This document shows positions 1 through 8,207 of a stretch of DNA of 60,258 nt, in pieces. The DNA is taken from NCBI GenBank assembly GCA_038916785.1, contig JBCLBO010000012.1, positions 1 to 60,258 of the forward strand, given 5' to 3'. The notes beneath the pieces are model-generated. The model worked only from the letters and a program-made list of their open reading frames with translations. It did no database searches and was not told the origin of the DNA. Within the stretch, counting starts at the first letter, position 1; each line of letters begins with the position of its first letter. The stretch comes from VFKU01 sp038916785 (GTDB lineage: Bacteria > Hydrogenedentota > Hydrogenedentia > Hydrogenedentales > GCA-2746185). A program made the translations under genes and the position numbers.

Positions 1-1
1 A

Positions 2-76
2 GATCACGGCCCGATGCATTTCTCCCGCGGTACCCACCGAATCTTCACCGGGCGCATCGTGGTGGCGGCGGAGTAG
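2..76 (+). CDS. C-terminal tail of a gene cut by the window edge
   Basis: An open frame runs from the window edge to a TAG stop. It encodes about 24 residues ending in FTGRIVVAAE, with codon use like the neighbouring genes. Too little is present to name a family. It converges on the membrane-bound spermidine-synthase-like gene that ends 76 bases downstream on the other strand. Confidence 0.4.
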   Translation, partial: DHGPMHFSRGTHRIFTGRIVVAAE

Positions 77-152
77 GATTGGCGTTCGGCGCGTTCGCGG
101 CCATCGTCGGGAAGATTTGCCGCTCGGCCTGCGATTCGGGCCCGGCCGCGAA

Positions 153-2558
153 TCAGATCTCGAATCGGAAATGCAGCTTGCGGCTAAGGTAGAGGTAGGA
201 CGCGAGCGTGACGGCATAGCTGGCAAACGCCAGCATGAGCACGGTCGTGAAATCGAGCGGAATCGCGAGCACGATGGCAAGGATTGAACCGAGTACGGTC
301 GTGGCGCCGTTTATGCCCCACATCCACGGCACCATTTCGTCTCCGCAGGCCGACACTCCCGCGAGTCCAGACGGGAAGGGCATGCCCATGAAAAAGCCCA
401 AAGGCGCGACCAGCGCCACCGTCACCGCGCCGCGCACGAAAAGGGAATACGGCAACACGACATGAACCAGCGAGGGGTAAACAAAGGCCGCCACAGGAAT
501 CAGGACGAGCAACGCCACGAGCGCGGCTGCCAGCGGGATTCGGAACAAGCTGCGCGCATAGCTGCCCACGCCTGCGAAGAACAGCAGCGAGGCAAGCACG
601 AGGGCGAGCGAGCGCGAAGGATGGCCCAGCAGAAGGGCGAATCGTTGCATGAGCACGATCTCAATGAAGATGAAGGCGACACCGATCGAACTGAAGTAGA
701 GAAGCCACGCGCCGAAGCCCGGGACACGCGGGCGGCCCCGTTGCATCAGCGGCACGAACATCAGCAAGGCAACTATAGCGATCGAAAATGCGAGCAGGGT
801 GAACAACGTAAAGGAGGGCCAATTCCCACGCACGAAATCGGCAGGGTTCTTGCTGCTCATGATTCCGCGCAAATGCGAGGCCCGGTCAAAGTGAAAGAAG
901 AAGGGGCTGTCGTCGTAAACCGGCGAAATCTTGAACGCCAGTGTATCGAGATAGGCCTTGGCTTGCGCCTTGCCCTGCGCGCGGGCGTGGGCGTACGCGG
1001 CGATGGTGGTCTCCTGGTACTCTTCGAGTTCATCTGCGGCACGCGGGAACACGATACGCGGCGGAGTCTTACTGCGGTCGGTCGCGATATGAGCGCGGAA
1101 ACGCGCAACGTCGTCAGCCGAGAAGGGGGCCGCGCCCATAATCAGCGTGCCGAATCCGTCCGGCGTGAACTGCATGATGATGTGGCTCTCGGCGCCGGAG
1201 ACTCCCAACTCAATAAGCGCTTCGAGCGCCACGGCAAACAAGCGCGGAGTTTCAGCCGGGTGATACCAGCGAGACATGATGAGGATGCCGTCGCCGGAGA
1301 GCGCTGAGTAGTAATCCTTCATGGCTTCTACGGTATAAAGATAGTTCTCGGCCAGCATATAGGCGCCGGCATTTAGCGCGGCAAAAGTGTCAATCGCGTG
1401 AATGACGATCACGTCGTAGTCCACATTCGATCGACGGATGAAGCTGCGGCCTTCCTCGCGGTACGAGTTCACGCCCGGCTGATGCATCAGTTCGTGAGTC
1501 GCGCCGCGGTACTCGCGCAGCGGCAGCCGCCAGGTGGTCGGATTGATCTCGACCGCATCCACGTGGCCCGCACCCGCGCGCAACGCCTGGTAGACTTGCA
1601 TGCCGCCACCGGTCCCGAGGACCAACACGTTATTCACCTTGGGCCGAAAGAAATAGGCCGCGCGCCCACCCATGAGCACATCCTTGGACTGATACGGCGA
1701 AGCCGGTATCTCGGCGTTCACAACCAGGCCCGTCCAGGCGTCCCCGTCGATGAAAACGTACTTTTCAGGACGGTCAACCACGGAGACGACGTCAATCCGC
1801 GAAATGGTATTCCACTCCGTAAACTCGACAATCTTGGAGGACTTCGGAAACTTCGAGAACAGACCGTTGTATGCTTTGGTCCGTTCCGGCTCGATGGAAC
1901 GCGTAATACTCCGCGCGCTCAGCGAAATCAGGACGAAACAGGCGACGGCAGCGATGACTAAAAACCAGCGCGCGGGGCCACGCTCGACGATTATCACCGG
2001 TAGTGCGACGGCAGCAGCAGCGATTACGACGAGATTTACAGCACCAAGCGGTTGCATCCCAACCAGATATACCGCGCAACCAGCGGCGGCGCCGACTAAA
2101 TCGGCAAAGTACAACACGTGGATGTTCTTCACATAACGGGAGAAGATTCCGCCGAGCAGCCAGCCCCCGAAGAAATAGGGCAGAACTGCGACGATATAGG
2201 TTAGAAGAAGAACAACGATATGCGACCCACTGGCGATCACCGAGTCCATACCCGGCTCGAGACGCGGCATGAACAGGGATGAGCCGAGAGCGGTGACCGC
2301 GTAGAGCACAGCGGTAGTCCGGATGTTGAGAAAACGTGCTAGCCGAGTGTTCGGACCGAAGGCCATCCAAGTCCCACTGATCCCGAAACCCATGAGCGCG
2401 ATGGAGACGATGAAGTAGACCAGATGGTTCCAGAATACGACGCTGTAGATGCGGGTCTGAACGAGCTGCAGAAGCAGAATGGATGCCGAAACGCCAAAAG
2501 CCAAGACGATTGGGTAGGCCAACGATGATCTAGTGCCGATTGCGCGGCTATCACTCAT
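153..2558 (-). CDS. Membrane protein with a central spermidine-synthase-like methyltransferase fold
   Basis: 801 residues. The N-terminal third (about residues 15-220) and the last quarter (about 590-790) are strings of hydrophobic spans. Between them lies a soluble Rossmann-type domain like polyamine aminopropyltransferases, with a nucleotide-binding glycine motif LGTGGGMQ near residues 311-317 followed by the acidic strand VDAVEIN. This architecture is known from integral-membrane spermidine-synthase-like proteins, whose substrates are mostly unknown, so aminopropyl transfer is only a family-level guess. The gene stands alone and diverges from the radical SAM pair across about 300 bases. 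The start MSDSRAIG directly precedes the first hydrophobic span. Confidence 0.75.
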   Translation of the reverse strand: MSDSRAIGTRSSLAYPIVLAFGVSASILLLQLVQTRIYSVVFWNHLVYFIVSIALMGFGISGTWMAFGPNTRLARFLNIRTTAVLYAVTALGSSLFMPRLEPGMDSVIASGSHIVVLLLTYIVAVLPYFFGGWLLGGIFSRYVKNIHVLYFADLVGAAAGCAVYLVGMQPLGAVNLVVIAAAAVALPVIIVERGPARWFLVIAAVACFVLISLSARSITRSIEPERTKAYNGLFSKFPKSSKIVEFTEWNTISRIDVVSVVDRPEKYVFIDGDAWTGLVVNAEIPASPYQSKDVLMGGRAAYFFRPKVNNVLVLGTGGGMQVYQALRAGAGHVDAVEINPTTWRLPLREYRGATHELMHQPGVNSYREEGRSFIRRSNVDYDVIVIHAIDTFAALNAGAYMLAENYLYTVEAMKDYYSALSGDGILIMSRWYHPAETPRLFAVALEALIELGVSGAESHIIMQFTPDGFGTLIMGAAPFSADDVARFRAHIATDRSKTPPRIVFPRAADELEEYQETTIAAYAHARAQGKAQAKAYLDTLAFKISPVYDDSPFFFHFDRASHLRGIMSSKNPADFVRGNWPSFTLFTLLAFSIAIVALLMFVPLMQRGRPRVPGFGAWLLYFSSIGVAFIFIEIVLMQRFALLLGHPSRSLALVLASLLFFAGVGSYARSLFRIPLAAALVALLVLIPVAAFVYPSLVHVVLPYSLFVRGAVTVALVAPLGFFMGMPFPSGLAGVSACGDEMVPWMWGINGATTVLGSILAIVLAIPLDFTTVLMLAFASYAVTLASYLYLSRKLHFRFEI

Positions 2559-2692
2559 GCAGACAAACGAGACTCCAAATCCGGAACGGCCTATTCAGGG
2601 GGCGAGATGGCCGCGGACTATAACAAACCGTCCAGTATCGATACAATTGCCGAATCGTCGATCCCACACCGGCCTACAACCAAATCTATTGC

Positions 2693-2721
2693 TTGCCCGG
2701 ATTTCGCGATTCTGCTATACT
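2693..2721 (+). promoter_or_regulatory. Sigma-70-type promoter for the radical SAM pair
   Basis: TTGCCC (2693-2698) and TATACT (2716-2721) are separated by 17 bases, with an extended -10 TG one base upstream (TGCTATACT). It points at the radical SAM genes and predicts an untranslated leader of about 135 nt. Not experimentally supported. Confidence 0.6.
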
Positions 2722-2865
2722 GACGCCCATTGGACGGGATGGCGATTCCGGTCGGCCTAGTGCAGGCAAAGCGCCTGGCTGGGTGGCCAATTCGAAGGCG
2801 AGCGCGAAAGTCGTGTCTGCTTTACAGAAAAATTCCCGGCCGGCTGACTAGGAGAGGCAGTGTCT

Positions 2866-4179
2866 ATGTCCAGTGAAGTGGCGATAGCCCCAACGCACAC
2901 GAACGGAAAAGCGGAGAACGGCAAGCATCCGCTGGCCAAAACCCGCCGGCGCGTGCTGACCAAGCGCGGCGTCATGTGGCTCGGTCAAACCTGTAACCTG
3001 CGCTGCTACTTCTGTTATTTCCTGAACCGAATCAATGACGCCGACCACCCCGAGCATTCCTTTATGACGCTCGAGAAGGCGAAGAAGATCTGCCACACGC
3101 TCCGGTACTTTTACGGCAATACCTCCATCGACATTCAGGGCGGCGAGCCGACCATCCTTCCCGACATTTTTGAACTGATCCGCTATTGCAAAGAGATCGG
3201 TCTCCACCCCACGCTGATCACGAATGGACTCGTGCTGGCGAAAAAAGAAAAGCTTCAGGAGTTCAAGGACGCCGGCGTGCGCGATTTCCTCGTGAGCCTA
3301 CATGGCATTGGCGACATCCACGACGAAGTCGTCTGCCGCAAAGGATCCTACGAGAAAATCATAGCGGCTATCGAGAACATGGTGGAACTGGGCGTGCCCT
3401 TCCGGCTCAACTGCACGATGAGCAAGCCCGTGGTGCCAATTCTTCCAGAGATCGCCAAGAAGGCAGTGAAATACGGCGCACTCGCGGTGAATTTTATCGC
3501 GTTCAATCCTTTCGAGGACCAGGAAACCGGCATCCGCACGCACGACACCGTGGCCAGCTACACCGACATCAAGAAGTTCCTCGGCGAGGCGATGGATATC
3601 CTCGAGGAGGCCGGCATCGAGTGCAACGTGCGCTACCTGCCCATGTGCATGGCGGACGTGAAACACCGCAAGAATTTCTATAACTTCCAGCAGCTTTCTT
3701 ACGACCACCATGAGTGGGACTACTCGAGCTGGATGTGGACCGGCATGCAGCCGCAGCGCATGAAGGACAGCGAATTGAACCGGCCATTCAAGATCGGCCG
3801 GCTTGCGCGGCGCATCTACAATAGCGAGCCCCACGAACTGCTAAAGCACGAGGGGCAGAGCCCCTTCAAGACGAATGCCTTCTACACCGCGCAACACGCC
3901 ATCGCGACACTCGGTAGCGCCGTATTCGGCAAAGATTACTGGTACCGCCGCGAGGGCCGCTTGCGCCCCGACATGGATCTGCACTACCAGCACCATGAGA
4001 AGTGCCAGCAGTGCTCCCTCAGAAAGATCTGCGACGGGTTCCACGGCGACTATGCGAACTTCTACGGCACCGACGAGGCGACTCCCGTCACCGACATCCC
4101 GGTCGTAGACGATCCGCTGTATTACATCCGCGAGCAAGACAAAGTGGTCGAAGCAGAAGACAAGGCCTGGGCGTTATAG
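2866..4179 (+). CDS. Radical SAM protein, first of a tandem pair
   Basis: 437 residues. The radical SAM cluster motif CNLRCYFC supplies C43, C47 and C50 (CxxxCxxC, binding 4Fe-4S and S-adenosylmethionine), followed by the glycine motif QGGEPT. Near the C-terminus a CQQCSLRKIC motif (CxxCxxxxxC) looks like a SPASM/twitch-type auxiliary cluster site. A GTG at 2860 also opens the frame, but AGGAGAGG lies eight bases before ATG 2866 and only about two before the GTG, so 2866 is preferred. The next gene, 35 bases downstream, is a close paralogue. The substrate is unknown: no precursor peptide, cofactor gene or other pathway gene lies alongside. Confidence 0.85.
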   Translation: MSSEVAIAPTHTNGKAENGKHPLAKTRRRVLTKRGVMWLGQTCNLRCYFCYFLNRINDADHPEHSFMTLEKAKKICHTLRYFYGNTSIDIQGGEPTILPDIFELIRYCKEIGLHPTLITNGLVLAKKEKLQEFKDAGVRDFLVSLHGIGDIHDEVVCRKGSYEKIIAAIENMVELGVPFRLNCTMSKPVVPILPEIAKKAVKYGALAVNFIAFNPFEDQETGIRTHDTVASYTDIKKFLGEAMDILEEAGIECNVRYLPMCMADVKHRKNFYNFQQLSYDHHEWDYSSWMWTGMQPQRMKDSELNRPFKIGRLARRIYNSEPHELLKHEGQSPFKTNAFYTAQHAIATLGSAVFGKDYWYRREGRLRPDMDLHYQHHEKCQQCSLRKICDGFHGDYANFYGTDEATPVTDIPVVDDPLYYIREQDKVVEAEDKAWAL

Positions 4180-4214
4180 GTCCAGCCGGGCACGCCCGGG
4201 AAGGTCACACACAC

Positions 4215-5501
4215 ATGGCAGTCGTCACTGAGGCGCGATCGGTCGCCGATCGCCCCACGATCGATAAAACGCGCAAGCGTACACTCTCCCGCCGCGGGGT
4301 GATGTGGCTCGGGCAGACCTGCAATCTGCGCTGCTACTTCTGCTATTTCCTCAATCGCATCGAGGATTCGGACCATCCCGAGCACGCGTTCATGACGCTG
4401 GAGAAAGCCAAACAAATCTGCCACACCCTGCGCTACGACTACGGCGACACCGCCATCGACATACAGGGCGGCGAGCCGACCATTCACCCGGACATCCTCG
4501 AATTGATTCGGTATTGCCACGAGATCGGGCTCTATCCCACGCTCATCACCAACGGGCTGGTGCTGGCGAAAAAGGAAAAGCTGCAACAGTTCAAAGACGC
4601 GGGCATCCGCGATTTCCTGGTGAGCCTCCATGGCATTGGCGACATCCACGACGAAGTCGTCTGCCGCAAAGGATCCTACGAGAAAATCATAGCGGCAATC
4701 GAAAACATGCGCGAACTGGGGGTGCCCTTCCGCTTCAACTGCACGATGAGCAAACCGGTCGTGCCGATCATCCCGGAGATTGCCCTCAAAGCGATCGAAT
4801 ACGGCGCGAACGCGGTGAACTTTATCGCCTTCAATCCCTTCGAGGACCAGGAGACGGGAATCCGCACGCACGACAACGTCGCACGGTATACGGACATTAA
4901 GCCGAAGCTGACCGAGGCGATGGACATCCTCGAGGGCGCGGGCATCGAGTGCAACGTGCGCTACCTACCGCTGTGCATGGCGGAGCCGCGACACCGCAAG
5001 AATTTCTACAACTTCCAGCAACTCTCCTACGACCATCACGAGTGGAACTACAATAGCTGGAATTGGACCGGCCTTCAGCCGCAGCGCATGAAGGGCGGCG
5101 ATCTGGTGCCTGCGTTTTACATCGGGCCCTTCGCCCGGTGGATCGCAAACCGCTATCCGGGGATCACGCGGCGGTTCCACGAACAACCGCTGCGCGGCAA
5201 GCTGGGTCTCCGCATCCAGCGCGCGCTCGCGCAATTGAGCTGGGTGGCGGGCAAGGAGCGCCTCTACCACACCGAAGGCGCCGCGCGCGCGGCGAAGGAC
5301 GCGGGGTACAAGCAGTACGACGCCTGCGGACAGTGCAACGCGCGGCACATCTGCGACGGGTTCCACCGAGACTACGCGCAACTCTTCGGCGAAGACGAAG
5401 CGCGGCCTATCACCGAAATCTCCGAGACGCGCGACCCGCTCCTCTACATCCGCGACCAGGAAAAAATGGTCGAGCCCGAAGACCGCGCCTGGGCGCTCTG
5501 A
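4215..5501 (+). CDS. Radical SAM protein, second of a tandem pair
   Basis: 428 residues, paralogous along its whole length to the upstream protein. It has the same CxxxCxxC (C36, C40, C43), the same QGGEPT motif and a C-terminal CGQCNARHIC auxiliary cluster motif. The frame is open upstream to 4002, but that part overlaps the preceding gene; the conserved paralogue start and a purine-rich stretch support ATG 4215. The two copies differ most just before the C-terminal cysteines. One 68-base tract (4629-4696) is identical to 3301-3368 although flanking codons differ at synonymous sites. It converges on clpP with six bases between stops. Function unknown; probably co-transcribed with its twin. 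Confidence 0.85.
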   Translation: MAVVTEARSVADRPTIDKTRKRTLSRRGVMWLGQTCNLRCYFCYFLNRIEDSDHPEHAFMTLEKAKQICHTLRYDYGDTAIDIQGGEPTIHPDILELIRYCHEIGLYPTLITNGLVLAKKEKLQQFKDAGIRDFLVSLHGIGDIHDEVVCRKGSYEKIIAAIENMRELGVPFRFNCTMSKPVVPIIPEIALKAIEYGANAVNFIAFNPFEDQETGIRTHDNVARYTDIKPKLTEAMDILEGAGIECNVRYLPLCMAEPRHRKNFYNFQQLSYDHHEWNYNSWNWTGLQPQRMKGGDLVPAFYIGPFARWIANRYPGITRRFHEQPLRGKLGLRIQRALAQLSWVAGKERLYHTEGAARAAKDAGYKQYDACGQCNARHICDGFHRDYAQLFGEDEARPITEISETRDPLLYIRDQEKMVEPEDRAWAL

Positions 5502-5507
5502 GCCCCG

Positions 5508-6095
5508 CTACTTCGCTTCGGTCGACTTCGTAATGATCTTGTCGACCAGACCGTAGGCCTTGGCTTCTTCGGCGGACATCCAAAAATTGCGTTCGCTGTC
5601 CTTGGCGATCTTCTCGACCGGCTGGCCGGTCTCTTTGGCGATCAACTCGTTGATCCGCTTGCGGAGCTTGATGATCTCCTGCGCCTCGATCCGGATGTCG
5701 GAGGCCTGGCCGCCCGCGCCGCCGCTGGGCTGATGAATGAGGAACCGCGTGCCCGAGAGCGAATAGCGGTGTCCCTTGGGTGCGCCGAAGAAAATCGGCA
5801 CCGCGATGCTGGCGACCCAGCCGGCGCCGATCGTGATGATCGGCGATTCGATGAAGCGCATCACGTCGTGAATGGCATATCCCGAATCCACGTGGCCGCC
5901 GGGCGAGGTGATGATGACGCGGATGGGCTCGTGCGATTCCTCATCGAGCACAATGAGGTGCGACATCACCTTCTGCGCGAGTTCCTGATCGACTTCGCCG
6001 TTGACGAGGACCGTGCGCGCCTTCAGCATCAGCGCCCTGAAATCGTCTTTCTTGTCCTTGTCCTGCTTGTCTTCATCCTTGGCGAATATGTGCAT
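5508..6095 (-). CDS. clpP: ClpP-like protease with Ser-His-Asn triad
   Basis: 195 residues, a normal ClpP length. ClpP forms the proteolytic chamber of AAA+ Clp proteases. The nucleophile motif GWVASIAVPIF places Ser at 96, and RFLIHQPSGG places His at 121. In the third motif, DSERNFWMSAEEA, the residue aligned with the E. coli catalytic Asp171 is Asn170. Listeria ClpP1 has the same substitution. The usual N-terminal loop region is replaced by a Lys/Asp-rich stretch (residues 6-18). Start MHIFAKD is chosen because GGAG lies about ten bases upstream; the longer frame to 6200 adds an Arg/Gly-rich, unlikely N-terminus. No clpX or clpA lies nearby. Confidence 0.85.
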   Translation of the reverse strand: MHIFAKDEDKQDKDKKDDFRALMLKARTVLVNGEVDQELAQKVMSHLIVLDEESHEPIRVIITSPGGHVDSGYAIHDVMRFIESPIITIGAGWVASIAVPIFFGAPKGHRYSLSGTRFLIHQPSGGAGGQASDIRIEAQEIIKLRKRINELIAKETGQPVEKIAKDSERNFWMSAEEAKAYGLVDKIITKSTEAK

Positions 6096-6189
6096 GAGCG
6101 CGCTCCGGGTCATGGAAGGAATCGGCCGGGAATGCGGCCAGTTTGCAACGCCTATTGTGCCACGCGCGCCGCGCGCGCCGCAACCCGCG

Positions 6190-8046
6190 CTACTTCGCAA
6201 GGAGGATGCGCACGGCCGGTGTAAATCCGATCACCGGCGGATACTCGGACCAGGCGAAGTCCGCCGCGCCGCCCTCGCGCAGCTCGACGTAGGCCGCGGC
6301 GCGCACGCCGCCGGTCGTCACCACGTTGAGCGTGTACCGCGCCACGCCGGACGCGCCTGAATCGCCGGGCCCGGCCCAGACCATCGCGCTGATCTCCTGC
6401 AAGGGCGCGATATCGCGCTGCGAAACAGGGGCCAGCTTTTCCTCGAAGCGAGAAACACGCTCGCCCACGCGCACCAACACCTGCAGAGTGTCCCAAGAGC
6501 GCTGGGCAGCAAGGATGAATAGGCCGCCCGGCGGCGCCTCCTCGCCGCCCGCGGCAAAGGCCACGTCGGTGCCCCAGTGGCTCAGCAGCGTCAGCACTTC
6601 GTCCGGGTGCCATGCGCGCATATCCTCCGCGATCGAGGGATCGCCGAGAATCAGCGCGACGATCGACGTGAACGGAGACGTGTCGGCGTTGGGCAAATGC
6701 ATGAGCGCGACGCTGGTTTGCAAGCGCAGAGAGTAGAGCGCGGAGTCGCGTTCGCCATTGGCCAGCAAGACCCGCTCGTAGGCGCAGACCGCCCGGTCCT
6801 CGGGCATCGTGGCCACCGCGTCGCGCATGTCTACCAGAAATTGCTGGCGCTCCGCCTCCAAGGGCGGCGGGAGCACGCTGGGGCCCTCGGGCATGCGGGT
6901 GGCCCGTTCGAATGCGAAGGAGGCGAGGTTTGGCAGATTGGATTCGAGCGCGGCGCGCGCGCGCCACAAGTACGTCCGCCGTTCCGTGGGTGCGTGTTGA
7001 TCCACCCAGTCCATGCGATCGAATACGCGCGGGGCCTCCCGCTGCGCCGCCGCGTCGTACTGCCGCGGATCGTTCACGTTCCCCGGAAACACGACGGCTA
7101 TATTCGCAACGAACAACACCGCCAGCACCGCGGACCCGACAACCGGCCATCGCCCCGCGCGAACGCTGAGGCGCGGGGGCAGCACCGTCGCACAGGCAAG
7201 GCCGAGGAGGACGCCCTGGTACGCCCGCGGCTGCAGCGGCGCGGCGGCGATCACAGCGATCGTAAGCGCGGCGATCATCCACCAGAGCCGGTGGAGCGGA
7301 TCGGACTGCGCACGGCGATCAACCTCGACCTTCGCGAGGACACGCACGACGAGCCAGAGCGCGGCCGCCGTGACGGCCCACTGCCCAGTCCAAAACACGG
7401 GATAACGGACGACCGGCAGCGTGCCCGTCTCGAGGACCCATTGGATTCCTTGGCCCGTGAGCAGCGTCGCAACGAGAATCAGCGAACCGCTGGCGAATGC
7501 CCGCTGCGCCGGGCTGAAGCGGCGATCCGACGCGACGTACACGCCGACTGCCGCGCCGGCGAGCAGCGCATGCACGCCCTCGGCGAGCGTGTATGGAAAC
7601 GTGAATGCCGCGCCGCTACGGAAGGAGAACGCCGTGGGCAGGAGCCCCAGCCACGGCGTGAGCAGCGATACGAATGCGACGGCGGTCACAGAAATTGTCG
7701 AGGCAAATACGTATCGCCGGACGGCCTCGCGCGATGGCGCGGCCTGCACAATGAGCGCGAGCAACAGCAGGGCCTCGATCGTGTCGCGGTAGCGCGGCTC
7801 GGGATCGGTCCAGCTCCAGAGGACCGCGAAGAACGCGATGATCGCGGCGGGCCACAAAATCTCAAAAGGGACCCGAAGTTTACGCTCCCTCAGCGCGTCG
7901 GGAACGACGAGGCCCGCGAGCAAGAGCGCGATGAGGCTGAGCACGCTGACGCCGGAAATCGGCAACTGCGTGAACACGCCCAGGGGCCAGGCCAGCGCGG
8001 TCGTCCAGAGCAGATAGTCGATTGCGCGCTGCCGCCCGGCGATCAT
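6190..8046 (-). CDS. Multi-span membrane protein, O-antigen-ligase-like layout
   Basis: 618 residues from MIAGRQRAIDYLLW. The first ~370 residues contain about ten hydrophobic spans; the last ~240 are soluble and end in a probable beta-rich segment. The span pattern and a large loop recall O-antigen ligase/polymerase-type proteins, but I see no decisive motif, so the name is tentative. Its ATG overlaps the stop of the 54-residue membrane gene in an ATGA arrangement, indicating translational coupling. A longer in-frame opening to 8163 overlaps that small gene and encodes an Arg-rich non-membrane stretch, so it was not used. Confidence 0.6.
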   Translation of the reverse strand: MIAGRQRAIDYLLWTTALAWPLGVFTQLPISGVSVLSLIALLLAGLVVPDALRERKLRVPFEILWPAAIIAFFAVLWSWTDPEPRYRDTIEALLLLALIVQAAPSREAVRRYVFASTISVTAVAFVSLLTPWLGLLPTAFSFRSGAAFTFPYTLAEGVHALLAGAAVGVYVASDRRFSPAQRAFASGSLILVATLLTGQGIQWVLETGTLPVVRYPVFWTGQWAVTAAALWLVVRVLAKVEVDRRAQSDPLHRLWWMIAALTIAVIAAAPLQPRAYQGVLLGLACATVLPPRLSVRAGRWPVVGSAVLAVLFVANIAVVFPGNVNDPRQYDAAAQREAPRVFDRMDWVDQHAPTERRTYLWRARAALESNLPNLASFAFERATRMPEGPSVLPPPLEAERQQFLVDMRDAVATMPEDRAVCAYERVLLANGERDSALYSLRLQTSVALMHLPNADTSPFTSIVALILGDPSIAEDMRAWHPDEVLTLLSHWGTDVAFAAGGEEAPPGGLFILAAQRSWDTLQVLVRVGERVSRFEEKLAPVSQRDIAPLQEISAMVWAGPGDSGASGVARYTLNVVTTGGVRAAAYVELREGGAADFAWSEYPPVIGFTPAVRILLAK

Positions 8047-8207
8047 CGAGTCGGCCCCGGACTCGCGCTGGGCGCGGGCGGATTTTTCTCGCCGGCGGGT
8101 GCGAACCCAAGTTGCACCGCGACCACGAGGGCGGCGCCGGCGATGAACAGCGCGATGGCCCACCGTCGCTCGTTCCCGAGGCGATCGAGCAGTGCGCGCG
8201 CAGGCAC
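8043..8207 (-). CDS. 54-residue single-helix membrane protein, coupled on both sides
   Basis: The GTG start shares its first G with the TAG stop of the pabB/pabC gene, and its TGA overlaps the ATG of the downstream membrane gene. The product has a short charged N-terminus (LLDRLGNERR), one hydrophobic helix (about residues 16-35, WAIALFIAGAALVVAVQLGF) and a Pro/Ala/Ser tail. This topology suggests an N-in helper subunit or leader for the neighbouring membrane protein. I recognise no family. The precise double overlap and the helix argue that it is real; a spurious frame is still possible. Confidence 0.6.
   Translation of the reverse strand: MPARALLDRLGNERRWAIALFIAGAALVVAVQLGFAPAGEKNPPAPSASPGPTR

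Noticed and set aside
94..152. TTCGCGGCC/GGCCGCGAA inverted repeat as a terminator
   Set aside because: The loop is about 41 bases and there is no T-run on either strand.
4002..4214. Upstream extension of the second radical SAM gene
   Set aside because: It overlaps the first gene in another frame and has no similarity to the paralogue start.
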